Shown here in pieces: positions 41,280 through 52,831 of a DNA stretch of 64,000 nucleotides (positions within the stretch are counted from its first letter, which is position 1; each line of letters opens with the position of its first letter). This DNA comes from Prosopocoilus inquinatus (Eukaryota; Arthropoda; Insecta; Coleoptera; Lucanidae). Location: NCBI GenBank assembly GCA_036172665.1, contig CM069877.1:27615001-27679000 (forward strand), written 5' to 3'. Below the pieces are notes generated by a model. That model had not been told where the DNA came from. It ran no database searches and was given only the letters and a program-made list of their open reading frames with translations. A program made the translations under genes and the position numbers.

Positions 41280-41453
41280 CCAGCGGCGACTCGGAACTCT
41301 GCCCCGAGCCGGGACTGGGAGCTTGTCGTATAAGAAGACAATTGTCTTCTTATATTCCAGCAGCAACAGCAGCAGCACGTGTGACGTCACGGGCTGCTGC
41401 TGTTGGTATACCAGCGCACATCAACAGCAGCAGCCCGTGACGTCACACGTGCT
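41280..41453. repeat. Densovirus right terminal repeat
   Basis: The reverse complement starts AGCACGTGTGACGTCACGGG. Two CAG/CTG-rich arms here are true reverse complements around the loop ATGTGCGCTGGTATACC, so this end can fold into a hairpin. The inner palindrome AGAAGACAATTGTCTTCT and the CGCCGCTGG border are shared with the left terminus. Host DNA begins at about 41,454. Confidence 0.88.
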
Positions 41454-41537
41454 TCTTCCTAAAACTTTTCTAATTTAAGTTACTTCATAAAAATATAATA
41501 AGAAAGTTGTCTGTTGTAGCGGCTTCTCATGAACAAC

Positions 41538-43236
41538 TGTACAGGTTGGCACAATTTCGATGTCTCTTATGGGTATCTCCGTAACTATAAGAGGTAGAAA
41601 AAAACTAGTGGCCAAGTCTCGATCTCTTTTTTGGAGATAAAGTCAATAGTGTAAACAAAAATTGGCTATCTCTTTTGTTTTCAAGTTATAAGCAAAAATT
41701 GCCATTTTCGACTTCTCATCAATCGGGCATAACTCGTTTATTTTTAAAAATATTAAAAAACGGATTTAACATTATTAGGACACTTTTTCGAATACAATTC
41801 ATTGGCGTACCTGGTTTTTTAATATTTTGTTAAATTTCCGAGTTATAACATAAAGTTATATTTTTTTAAATGGAAATCATAGTAGACAATGTCATTAAAT
41901 AGAGACTTTTCTTCTGTTTTCAAAAATATATACTTTGTTAGGTATATTTTTTATAATTAATAGGATACACTGCCCTTTTTATTATTTTTGTGTCTCTTAA
42001 TCTTAGTAGGCTGGCTTCAATATAATGCCGACTGTTTTTTGTTTTTATTAAAAATTAACGAGCTCTTGTTCAAATATTTTGACAGTCTTGGCAGCGTAAA
42101 TAATTTTATATGCACATTATTTTACTAAATTCCGCTTGAAAAGTTTAATATCATGACTGACCTGGCAAAAGCTCCTATCTTGCTTTGTTTTGAAAATGAG
42201 TTTATCACACTTCATAGAACTTTTCATCAGGGATGTTTTAAACAATTATTAAAACATGTTATCATTATTTAATTTTGTCTAAATGTAAAAAAAATGCCTC
42301 CCATAAAATTTGAACATTTGAACAAGACCTAGTTAATATTTAATAAAAACAAAAAAGTCCGCAATGTATTGCAGCCAGCCTACTAAGACTTGGATATTAC
42401 AAGAATAATAAAAAAGGCAGTGTATCCTATTAATTATAAGAAATAAACCTAACAAAGTATATACTTTTGAAAACAGAAAGCAAATCTCTATTGAATGATG
42501 ACATTGCCTACTATGATTTCCATTAAAAAAAATATAACTTTATGTTATATCTCGAAAATTTAACTAAATATCAAAAAACCAGGCACGCCAATGAATTGTA
42601 TTCGAAAAAGTGCTCTAATAATGTTAAAGCAGTTTTTGAATAGTTATAAAAATTATTATTAAATAAAATTATTTACGCTGCCAAGACTGTCAAAATATTT
42701 GAACAAGAGCTCGTTAATTTTTAATAAAAACAAAAAACAGTCGGCATTATATTGAAGCCAGCCTACTAAGATTAAGAGACACAAAAATAATAAAAAGGGC
42801 AGTGTATCCTATTAATTATAAAAAATATACCTAACAAAGTATATATTTTTGAAAACAGAAGAAAAGTCTCTATTTAATGACATTGTCTACTATGATTTCC
42901 ATTTAAAAAAATATAACTTTATGTTATAACTCGGAAATTTAACAAAATATTAAAAAACCAGGTACGCCAATGAATTGTATTCGAAAAAGTGTCCTAATAA
43001 TGTTAAATCCGTTTTTTAATATTTTTAAAAATAAAGGAGTTATGCCCGATTGACGAGAAGTCGAAAATGGCAATTTTTGCTTATAACTTGAAAACAAAAG
43101 AAGGTAGCCAATTTTTGTTTACACTATTGGCTTTATCTCCAAAAAAGAGATCGAGACTTGGCCACTAGTTTCTTTCTACCTCTTATAGTTACAGAGATGC
43201 CCATAAGAGACATCGAAATTGTGCCACCCTGTATAT
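41538..43236. mobile_element. Foldback element with three related arms, TA target
   Basis: The left arm (41,538-42,110) and right arm (42,660-43,236) are ~570-bp inverted repeats with few differences. A third, shorter and more diverged copy in the right-arm orientation fills 42,310-42,640. The ends CAGGTTGGCACAATTTCGAT and (inverse) ATCGAAATTGTGCCACCCTG lie next to TA. No transposase is seen. The 84 bp between the virus end and this element resembles a MITE end (compare 19,060-19,090). Confidence 0.8.
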
Positions 43237-44729
43237 AGGTTTATAAGAACTTTTTTACTTAAAAGTCTTTCCTACATGCTGGTAAAGTTTGTTCCGCCCA
43301 TTATGACTCACCCTGTATAATAATTTTCTTTTTAGATTTTAAATTTGGAAACCCACCCGCTTCTTCAAAATTGTCTTTATTTGAGGCGACTGTATCATCA
43401 CCCAGTGAAATAATTAATCGCCCTATCACAAGATCACGTACTTCTGAACCCAAACCGCATTCAGTCTCCTCATTTTCGCCAAAAAATAATTTTCACGTCT
43501 CGTCGACCACAGAGACAGATGATGAGTTATTTAGCGTAAGTGAAGAGGAGTATGCCCCTTCCTGTTCTGCGCAATCAAGTTCTTCACAATCAAGCGATGT
43601 CAGCAATATAAGCTTGGGCGAAAACAAAAGGACTGAAACATTGGTACAAAAAAATAAAACAATAAAGTTTAAGAAAAATGTAAAAAGTGGAAAACGGGCG
43701 AAGAAAATGATACCAGATAATCATGAATCAGACATTAACATAAAAACCAATCATTCTGAAAAAAACTTCGTCGACAATAATCAAAAATTGGATGAATATA
43801 TGCAATTAAATAATATAAATCACCCGACAGAAATTATTGTCTCAGTTACCAAAAAAGACAAAGACAATAAAAGAATTCGAGATAAATCGCATTGCTGCTT
43901 GTTATGTGATAAAATATTTAAAAACAACATGGCTCGACATTTTGAAATAATGCACTCTAAAGAAATTGAAGTTGCAAAAATATTAGCTATGCCTAAAAAA
44001 AGCAAAATCCGTCGAAATGCTTTCGAAAACCTTATAAGAGTAGGCGATTTTTACCATTACTGCAACGTCTGGGCAGTAAAAACAGGATAACTGATACTGG
44101 TTAGGCGGCCAGAAGAAATGAGGAATTTTTCCTATACCGACTTTGGTCCTTGTCCAAATTGTCTTAGATTCATGCTGAAAAAGTATATGTGCCACCACAT
44201 AAAATACAGTTGCACTTCAAAAAAAAAATAAGTGTAGATAATGAAGCATGTAAGGGTGCATTAAATGAAAGCAACGCATTAATATTTCAAGTTACAGCAC
44301 CGTCTGTACCAAGTGATTTTCGAAATTATGTCATTAATACGTTAAGATCAGACGATATTTTTTACGTTATGCAAAGAAGATGCTCTTATCTTAAACTTTG
44401 GTGCATTTCTCTTTGAAAAATATGGGACAACACAGACTGAATTAATTCGACAATCAATGAGACAACTAGGAAGGCTTAAAAAAGAACTACTGCAAAATGA
44501 TCAATCTTTAAATAATTTAAAAGAATTTCTAACTCCTAAAAATTTTGATTGTGTTATTGCTTCTGTAAAATCTTTATGTAGAACAAATTATAATTATGGC
44601 TCCACAGTGAAACGACAAGAATTTGAAATTCCATCTCTAGCCTTAAAATTGGGACATAGTTTACGAAAATGTGTAGCCATTGAAAGAGGAGTAGCACTAA
44701 GAACTGGAAATTTATAAAAAAATAAAGAA

Positions 44730-45511
44730 TTGGAATCATTCTCTTCTCTAATGGACATGGAATGGACCATAAAAATATCCTCCAACGCATTATCTACGAT
44801 GTATGACAAAAAGATGAATGCCACGCAACTTTTGCCATTAACTTCTGACTTACGAAAAGTAACTCTACATCTAGATGAAATAATCCGGAGAATCAGTTCC
44901 ACGATAAGCGTATCTTGCAACAGGCAAATATGGAGTAAATTGGCGTCGGCTACATTATGTCGCATTATTCTTTTTAATAAAAGAAGATCAGGAGAAGCTT
45001 CACGAATGACGATAGAAAACTATTCCAGTCGTCCATCCTGGGCAGAACAAGGTACCGAAGAATTAAAAAATTCCTTAACGTCAGTTGAAAAGCAGCTTGT
45101 CAGCCGTTTAGTAGTAGTTGAAATTAGGGGCAAACGTGGCAGAAAAGTTCCGGTTATTTTAACCAATGAGGTGAAAGTTGCAGTTGACGTATTACTAAAA
45201 ACTAGACATCTGGGGGAAATTGCAGAAAGCAATCCCTATATTTTTGCCAAATCACGAGCTTAAGTCACTTAAGAGGACACGATTGTCTTCGAAATGAATG
45301 TACTGCAGCTGGTGTCCAATTTGCTGACAACATAACCAGCACAAAACTGAGAAAATATATTGCCACAGTTTGTCAGATATTCGATCTGAAAGAGAACGAA
45401 TGTGATTGGTTGGCTCGACATCTTGGACACGATATAAGGGTTCATCGCGATTTTTACCGTATGCACGAAAGAGGTAGCAAAAGTAAGCAGGCTCTTGATA
45501 GCAGTGGATAG
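44730..45511 (+). pseudogene. Locus B recombinase catalytic region
   Basis: Box I reads LFNKRRSGEASRM (R-I), followed by IRGKRGRKVPVILT (lysine strand). After a frameshift at about 45,260 come TSTKLRKYIAT (box II, TxxR) and LARHLGHDIRVHRDFYR, with histidine and tyrosine nine residues apart. A stop at 45,509 follows in that frame, while the domain's end (SRLLIAVDRGEAEKFSGRQL) continues in another frame to 45,564. Confidence 0.7.
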
Positions 45512-46319
45512 AGGCGAAGCTGAAAAATTTTCCGGCAGACAATTGAAGGACATCAATATCCAAGGTAAGCCATTTTTTTTCCTATTTTGGTGTTTTAATG
45601 GAATACATTATGAAACTCATCTAAGTCATTTGGGTTTCATATAGTAGCCCGTTAGAACACTCAAAATTTTATTTTGTCATGTTGGCGGCAAACTCAAATT
45701 ACAAATAGTAATAATAATCTATTTGCCTCCAATTATACAGGGATATTCAAGGCCTATTAGATTATTATTAGGTCTATCAGATTATATTGGAAACCATGCT
45801 TTATACAGTACATGGTTTAATGCATAATGAACTGTTCAAATAATATAAGTCTTCAACTTTTCTCACAACAGAAAAGTAAACCATTAACTACAGAACGGTG
45901 ATTAACCTATTCAAATAAAGTTGAATAGAATAGCTTTGTATACGGTCGCATTATAAGCATTACTGAAAATGATACTATTTAAGCTGTTAGAATGTTCTGT
46001 TTGTTAAAATGATAAATTTCATTATAATTTGAAATTATTTTTCTATAAAAAATATTTTAACCTAAAGAATTTATTCTAGTTTTGTATACGATGTTTCTAT
46101 GATATCGGTAAATTTATTTTTCTATAACATTATATTTATATTAGATTTGCCAGAAGTGGACGTAGAGGAAAGCGAAGGAACATCAGATGAAGAGATAGAA
46201 GGCCTCGGAGTAGAAGCAGCACAGTAACAACACCCTCAAAAAAACAATAATTTGGAATCGGGTACTTAATAATTTTGTACGATATCGCTATAATTTTTTG
46301 TAATTCGTTTTTATTTTGA

Positions 46320-46555
46320 TAGAAAAATTGGTGAGAGAGAAACGACCTATAACAAAAAAAGTGTGGAGTGCCGCAGAAAAAAGTTACGTACTACAGCACT
46401 TTAAAACTTCAATATAATTGGAGAAACTGCCAGGGAAGAAAGAATGCCAAGAATTTCTTGAAAAATATAAAGTAGACAGGAAATGGACGGACGTCAAATT
46501 TTGTGTGAAAAATCACATCACAAAAATAAGAAACACTAAAAAAAGTTTCGCCTGA
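46320..46555 (+). pseudogene. Locus B C-terminal WSxxE domain exon
   Basis: After an acceptor TTGATAG the frame reads EKRPITKKVWSAAEKSYVLQ, then (past a TAA near 46,418) LPGKKECQEFLEKY and WTDVKFCVKNHITK, ending at TGA 46,553-46,555. The same pattern occurs in loci A and C. Confidence 0.6.
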
Positions 46556-46658
46556 AATGTACTACAGTACAAATTCGTTTGGCAAATTGCATGAAGAAAA
46601 TAAAGTAAATGGTTTTCCTCATTTCTTAATTTTCTCGATGTTAAATTTAGCACCAGAT

Positions 46659-46876
46659 AGCTTCGGCTCTGTCCACTGCTATCAAGAGCCTGCTTACTTT
46701 TGCTACTACTACAGAACGTGCATACGGTAAAAATCGCGATGAACCCTTATGTCGTGTCCAAGATGTCGAGCCAACGAATCATATTCGTACTCTTTCATAT
46801 CATTATCATATTATCCGCAAATTGGATACCAGCTGCAGTACATTCATGTCGAAGACAATTGTGTCCTCTTAAGTGA
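46659..46876 (-). repeat. Inverted partial duplicate of locus B catalytic exon
   Basis: The minus strand repeats 45,262-45,515 of locus B (for example GGCTCGACATCTTGGACACG and GATTTTTACCGTATGCACG) with an internal deletion near 46,795 and scattered changes. The locus therefore folds back on its own catalytic tyrosine exon. Confidence 0.8.
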
Positions 46877-47639
46877 GAATTAGGTTTGGGATGCTCGTGA
46901 TCTTGTAAAAATGTATTGATTGCTTTCTGTTATTAAACTTAGCACCAAAAAATTAAGAATTGAAGGAAAAAGATTTACTTCGTCACATATGCAGCTATAA
47001 AAAGTAATTTTTAATTTCCTAACATAGGTTATATAACAAAATAATTTGGCAAAGGATTTTTTAAACAGCCTCTATTTATTTATTTAAGCACTCTGTACAG
47101 AAGAAACAATAGAAATTGGAACTCGAGTCCTTCTGGGTATACAGTGCTTTTTCTAACTGTAGCCATAGGGATTTACATGCTAAAAATTTTGCCCCATGTT
47201 AACTGTTGTTCTGCTAAAAATTTTAAGCAAATTTTAGTCTCTAATAATTAGTTACACAATTTGTTACAAAATACACATTACCAGAATAAGATATGCGTCG
47301 TTAATTTAATTATTTTAATATTGAAAGATGAAATTACTAACAAACAAATACAAATCGAGTAGGTGAAATTCAAAAATTAATTCGTCACTAGACGTTTTAG
47401 ATACCAGTGAATAATTTATTTCTGACGTTAACCTATTTGATCAATATTTGTTCATTAAAAATTTCGACTTTTAATATTAAAATAATTAAATTAATGATGC
47501 TTCTGTTATTCTGGTAATGTGGTAATTTGTAATGAATTATGTAATTGATTATTAGAAACTGAAATTTGCTTAAAATTTTGAGCAGAACATAAGTTAACAT
47601 GTTAACAAATCATTGTATATATGCTAGCAGCTTAACCAA
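46877..47639. other. AT-rich intergenic DNA, no gene seen
   Basis: No frame, RNA gene or repeat was recognised. Confidence 0.5.
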
Positions 47640-47643
47640 TTAA

Positions 47644-47771
47644 GGGCCATTTGCACCACTTTCAGTTAAAATTTAAGCTCCACTTAACTTCATAGAAACA
47701 ATTGTTGCAACAAAGGTTTCTATGGAATTAAGTGGACCTTAAATTTTAACTGAAAGTGGTGCAAATGGCCC
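47644..47771. repeat. 128-bp hairpin MITE with TTAA target
   Basis: The near-perfect hairpin GGGCCATTTGCACCACTTTC ... GAAAGTGGTGCAAATGGCCC is flanked by TTAA at 47,640-47,643 and 47,772-47,775. TTAA duplications are characteristic of the piggyBac superfamily, so this may be a piggyBac-mobilised MITE. Confidence 0.8.
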
Positions 47772-47775
47772 TTAA

Positions 47776-49714
47776 TAACTTTTCGTGATTAAACAAGGTT
47801 TATTTAATTTTTTGCAATTTGTTTTTGATCGCAGTAAGCCATGATATGTAATGTAAAAGGTTTTAAAATCTGAAAATGTCGGTTTTAAAAGTACAATTTG
47901 CAAAAATTTGAAATCGATCCGTTAATAAATTTAAAAAGTACAGGGGCGTGTAGATGAGAAGTGAAACACAGTGTACTAAAACTTAATTTCAGAATTTAAC
48001 TTTTTCGGTGTGAAAACTTCAAAGAATTATAACTGAAAAAAATAATAAAGATCAATTATTCCTTCAGGTCTTTTATTCTTACATAGTAGTGGGTTATCCG
48101 AAATGTAATATTTTTGCATAACTTTTACAAGGTGCTTTTAGAAGAAATATTTTTCAAGGGAAATTAATATGTATTTAAATTGCTTTCGAAAACTAATCTA
48201 CCCCTACTAATTAAATATTTTCACAAAAATTTCGTGAATGTTCTTTTACAGCTACCTAAATCAGATTGTTCTAAATCAGATTCTGTACTTAATGTATTAG
48301 ATTTTTTTTTCGTTGGGCCACTCTTGCACTATACGCCTCAATTAATCATTTGTATTATTTCTTGCAATTATAAATCTTTCGAGATTTCACCTCAAAATAA
48401 CTGAATTCTGAAATGTTTCGGTATGTGAAATTTTGAAAATATTCTAAAAATTGAAAAACTCCTTTGCGGGATTCAAAGAGAACCAAATTGTTTTCTGGTA
48501 TTGATATTGTTCAATAAGCTGAAACTAACACACGTTAAATAAATCTCATTGAAATTTAATTTTCGAAATATAACTATAGGTATTGCGATTTTCATCGTTT
48601 CGAAAAACGCTACTTTCTAAGTAAAAATCACTTGGTATATCTGATAGGGGTTAAATAGGTTTTTAGATAAGCATAAATTATTGCCATAAAAAGTTTTTTT
48701 TGAAAAATCAAAAATAAAATTTTCTCCCATTTGATGTCGATTTTTTGGCAATCACTGTATTTCAAACTTTATTTAGTTTCTTCTCCGATAAAATAAAAGT
48801 TATTTATTTATTTATTTTGGACAACTTTAAATTAAATTTTAAATTTCACTATGCACTATGAGCTTTCTCAGAAGCTGTAAATATTCTCTGTAATTCATCT
48901 ACTATTACTCTTTTTCTAAAGAAATTTTATCTGCACAGTTTCCTTCAGCCTCGAAGTCCGGTTTTTTAACATTGAGAAGATAGCTGTCATAAAAATCTTC
49001 TCAGAATATTTGTCATTCAAGAATTCTGAAAGATTTTTTTAAAAAAACTTTAAAATATTCAATTTTTTATTGATAGGCGGTAAATCCGAAGTTGTAAAAG
49101 AATGTGGCTCTCCTATTAGTAAGTTATTCCTTTTTTCTATTTTAATAAAATAGCAACTAGTTAGTAACGATTGGGGTCAACTTTGAAATTGTTTGTCGTC
49201 AGTTAGTATGTAGGTAATATTTTATACCAATCTGTAAAATCCGTCTATCAATAAAAAATAGAGTACATATAATAATTTATATAAGTATATTACACAGAAA
49301 ACTTATCGCTACTACTGTGACATCATACTAACACAAATTTCGATTCCGTCATATTCGTGACAACATTTTTACACAGACTTTCTGGACATATTATTGTGAC
49401 ATGTGAGGCCACAGTCATAACTTAGTAAAGAGCGAGGGTATCAAAAAAAGAGTAAGAGCTATGCTTATCCCAGGTCTAAGCCTGTACCGAGAGAGACAAA
49501 CCATCCATGTACCTGATGTATTTTATCTTAATTCCGGCTACGTCCCGCAACCTCTACAGTATACGTTACTTCTTGGTAAAATCTCGATTACCAATAATGC
49601 AACGTTACATTTGGCGGAGGTCGCTTTCATATTTTGCTATTTTACATTCATGTTTTTCTTTTCAATTTTTCAATTCTTTTGTCAGCTTCATTATTCCTTT
49701 TAAGACTTAAAGTA
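47776..49714. other. AT-rich intergenic DNA, no gene seen
   Basis: Short frames only, none with a recognisable domain. Confidence 0.5.
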
Positions 49715-49814
49715 TTCATAGTTGGAATTTTGTTAATATTTTTGAATGCATGTCACACCAAGTTTTCATAGTTGGAATTTTGTTAATATTTTTGAATGCA
49801 TGTCACACCAAGTT
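49715..49814. repeat. 50-bp tandem duplication
   Basis: Two identical 50-bp units starting TTCATAGTTGGAATTTTGTT lie head to tail, and the first few bases of a third unit follow. Confidence 0.9.
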
Positions 49815-50718
49815 TTCATAAGCGAAATACTATTTTGTCACCCTTGTCACCAATTTCAGGCTCGAATTAAGTGCACTTTTAAACGAAATTTAAGAATACG
49901 ATCCAGAAATTTTGCCACCGCTTAATTTCCATATTTTCCATATTCAACACGGTCTAAAAGAATAAAGGCACTCAAACTCAACAACGGCAAAGATTAATAA
50001 CAAAAATAATTCCGTCAGAGAAATTATAACCTGATCTTCCTGAAATTGTTTCCGAAACAATTTCTGAAACACTTTGATCGGAAATTCACATGCAAAAACC
50101 TTTTTGTTCCTTAACCACATTCAAATTTTGACGATCCTAACACAGTATTTACTATGGCAGAAAAACAGGATGCAAATATTACCATTAATGAAGTCAATCA
50201 AGCAAATAAATAGTTTCCCAAAATTTACAAGTCCGGAAATATTTATACCGGCCACATCTAACAATCCAATAAAAAAAAATAATTGTGCAACACTAATAAC
50301 ACTAGCCTGCGAAAAAATATATTTTTTTTGCGGATGAGATAAGACTATGTGCTCTTCAAAGATTGCAACATTATAAAAAAGAATCTGTTATTAGTTTTTT
50401 TCTATGACGTCAGGATTCCAAAAAAAATTAAACTTTTTAGAGATTTTTGTTTACATTTTGTACGGTTCTTGTACACTTTATTATCAGACATATAAAAAAA
50501 TGTTAATTGCAAACGTTTTAGAGATTTACCTGAACCGCCAGAATATACTAAAAAAAAACAAGACAAGAATCAACATTGTTATTCTAATTGAAGTCGATTT
50601 TTGCCCAATTTTAAAACTGTCCAAAGTTTTAAAAACTATTTTCTTTGATATTTTAGATTAAAAATTCAGTAAATTTTCTCGAATTAACAAAAGTTCCTCT
50701 TTTTACTTCCAAAAATAT
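49815..50718. other. AT-rich intergenic DNA, no gene seen
   Basis: No recognisable gene or element end up to the MITE at 50,719. Confidence 0.5.
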
Positions 50719-50814
50719 ATACAGTTGCACCTCTTTAGTTCGAACCTCCACGAATCGACGTTTCCTGTAAGTCGAAATTTAGTGATGGTCCTTGCAAATT
50801 ATATGTAACTGCTA

Positions 50815-51213
50815 TGTTTTGAGCTGTGATGCTCCTGTTCACCATCCACGGGTGTAACTCCGTATAGATTTAGGATTTTTTATTGATCTGGTGTATTTAT
50901 TTTGCGATCAAGATTTAAATAGTTTATTTTCTGTATTTTACACACTTAAACTAAACTAATTCTATAAATCTGAATCACCGCCGTTGCCGAGAACTGTTAA
51001 GAAAATGTGCACGTGACAAAGGTGTAAACTGGAATGAATGAAAAATGTGAGGTTCCAAGGGGCTGCAAATGAGCTGACTAAATTTCTAAGAAGGGACAGG
51101 CAACTTAGCGAGATGGATATAATGACAAGAAATATTTTAAATAGTTAGCAAAAATGTTTTGAAATTGTACTGCAAAAATAAAAGAAAATAAATTGTTGTT
51201 TAGGAACTGAACA
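50815..51213 (-). repeat. 3' LTR of BEL element
   Basis: On minus it begins TGTTCAGTTCC and ends CTCAAAACA. It is about 99% identical by eye to 58,910-59,307. Confidence 0.92.
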
Positions 51214-51318
51214 TATTGCCCGCCTTGGAAGCATTGTCTTTCAAGACTTAAATCTAAATATTTACAAATATTAGTAATGAAATGCTTAAAAAACTAATAA
51301 TAAATGTGAAACTAGTGA

Positions 51319-52831
51319 TTAATTAATGGGTAAGATACATATTTTAGCGGTAGGTCTCTTTAACGATCCTTGCGTTGTTCTAAGTGTCACGGTCCTGGTG
51401 ACTCCGTCGTTCCCTGGATGTAATTGCTCGATGCGTCCCATTGACCAGAGGGTTGGAGGAATCCCATCTTCTTTGATGACGACCAATTGACCAATCGCGA
51501 GTTTTGTTTGAGAGTCTCGCTTCCATCTATTCCTCTGCTGTAGGCTGCTTAGATACTCTTTGGACCAGCGACGCCAAAAATGTTGTTTTATTCGCTCGAC
51601 GTGCTGCCACTGCGACAAACTATTTTGTTTTAAATGTAATATACTGGGCTCGAGTAGGGCTGTTAGGGCGTCTCCAATCAGGAAGTGTCCGGGTGTCAAA
51701 AAGGAAAGATCGTTTGGGTCATTGGATAACGGCATAAGGGGTCGGGAGTTGAGAACTGCTTCGATTTGAATAAGGAGTGTTTCAAGTTGTTCATAGGTCA
51801 ATAGCTTTACCTGCAACTCTTTTTAAATGGTATTTAGTTGACTTTACAGCGGCCTCCCACAAACCTCCAAAATGGGGTGCTTTAGGAGGTATGAAGTGCC
51901 AGGTTGTATGGTTTTTCATTAACGTGTAGTGTATTTTTTGTTGCTCGTTTTCAAATAATCTGCGTAGTTCTGATAACTCTCTGTTAGCTCCAACGAAATT
52001 TGTGCCATTATCTGAGTACAGGTTTGATATGTGTCCTCGGCGAGAAATAAATCGTTTGATGGCATAAAGGAAAGCTTCTGAAGACATGTCACTAACCAAT
52101 TCTATATGTACCGCCTTCGTAGCGAAGCAGATAAAAATTGCAGCGTATGTTTTCGTAGTTTTGCTATTTCTTCTTTTATGTTCTCGGACATGAAATGGTC
52201 CGCAATAGTCGACACCGCTGTTGGTAAATGGTCGAGCTGGAGTTAACCTAGGTTCAGATAGATTGCCCATTATGTGATTTTCTACAATTGGAGTTGCTTT
52301 GAAACATGTTATGCACTTTCTAATATTAGCTCGCACAGTGTTGCGTTCCCCTAGCGGCCAAAACTTCATGCGAATTGCTGCTAACGTAGCCTGAGTCCCT
52401 GCGTGTAATTGTCTTTTGTGTTCGTACTCAACGATTAATTTGGTAATATGGTGCTGACCAGGAAGAATTATTGGATATTTGTGGGAGTAAGACAGTTGAG
52501 CATTTTTTAGTCTTCCACCAACTCTTATTATTTGTGAATCGTCTAGGAATGGATGTAGACATAACAGTTTACTTTTTGTGTTGACCGTTCCCTTTTCTCT
52601 TAATTCTTGCAATTCTGGTCCAAAAATTTCAGCTTGCACTAACTTTATTATTATTTGTTCACCATTTTGTAGTTCTTTTATTGATAAGCCGTTGCAACTT
52701 GGTTGTTGTGTGGATGACGAATTACGAAGAGCGTTAACTTTGAATCTGATGCAATAGGCAATCACTCTTATTAAACGCATTAGTTCAGAAAATCTTTCGT
52801 AAAATTTAGGTTCATTATTTACAGTGATTAA
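51319..52831 (-). pseudogene. BEL integrase and C-terminal domain
   Basis: The frame resumes on the other side of piggyBac. Zinc domain: HKRQLHAGTQATLAAIRMKF...CITC. The integrase core has GVDYCGPFHV (first Asp), LYSDNGTNFVGANREL (second) and PPKAPHFGGLWEAAVKS (Glu). A single-base frameshift near 51,800-51,815 separates the DUF5641 C-terminal domain (NSRPLMPLSNDPNDLSFLTP, HFWRRWSKEYL), which ends at 51,319. Confidence 0.88.

Larger units (their letters stand above)
31418..41453. other. Endogenous ambisense densovirus, asymmetric head-to-head dimer
   Basis: A nearly complete densovirus genome (33,709-41,453, of which 37,442-40,460 is a later transposon) has terminal inverted repeats at both ends, NS genes on plus and VP on minus, with facing 3' ends. 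To its left, 31,418-33,708 is a mirror image of 34,130-36,384, i.e. a second genome joined through the terminal repeat but lacking its own inner terminal repeat, the start of NS3 and all but a trace of VP. This is the organisation of ambidensoviruses, and the mirror arrangement matches a rolling-hairpin dimer intermediate. The genome is broken in several places and is not an intact virus. Confidence 0.9.
43340..46555 (+). pseudogene. Zinc-finger/tyrosine recombinase gene, locus B
   Basis: After an acceptor (TTCTTTTTAG) a long S/K/E-rich N-terminus leads to a finger HCCLLCDKIFKNNMARHFEIMH. After a frameshift near 44,090 a second finger CPNCLRF...HHIKYSC follows. The helical core and catalytic part run to 45,511 with two or more frame changes and one in-frame stop at 44,715-44,717. 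A donor at 45,565 (ATCCAAG/GTAAGCC), an acidic exon near 46,145 and the C-terminal domain to 46,555 complete it. The architecture equals locus A, but sequence similarity is distant, so these are old paralogues and not recent copies. Confidence 0.62.
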
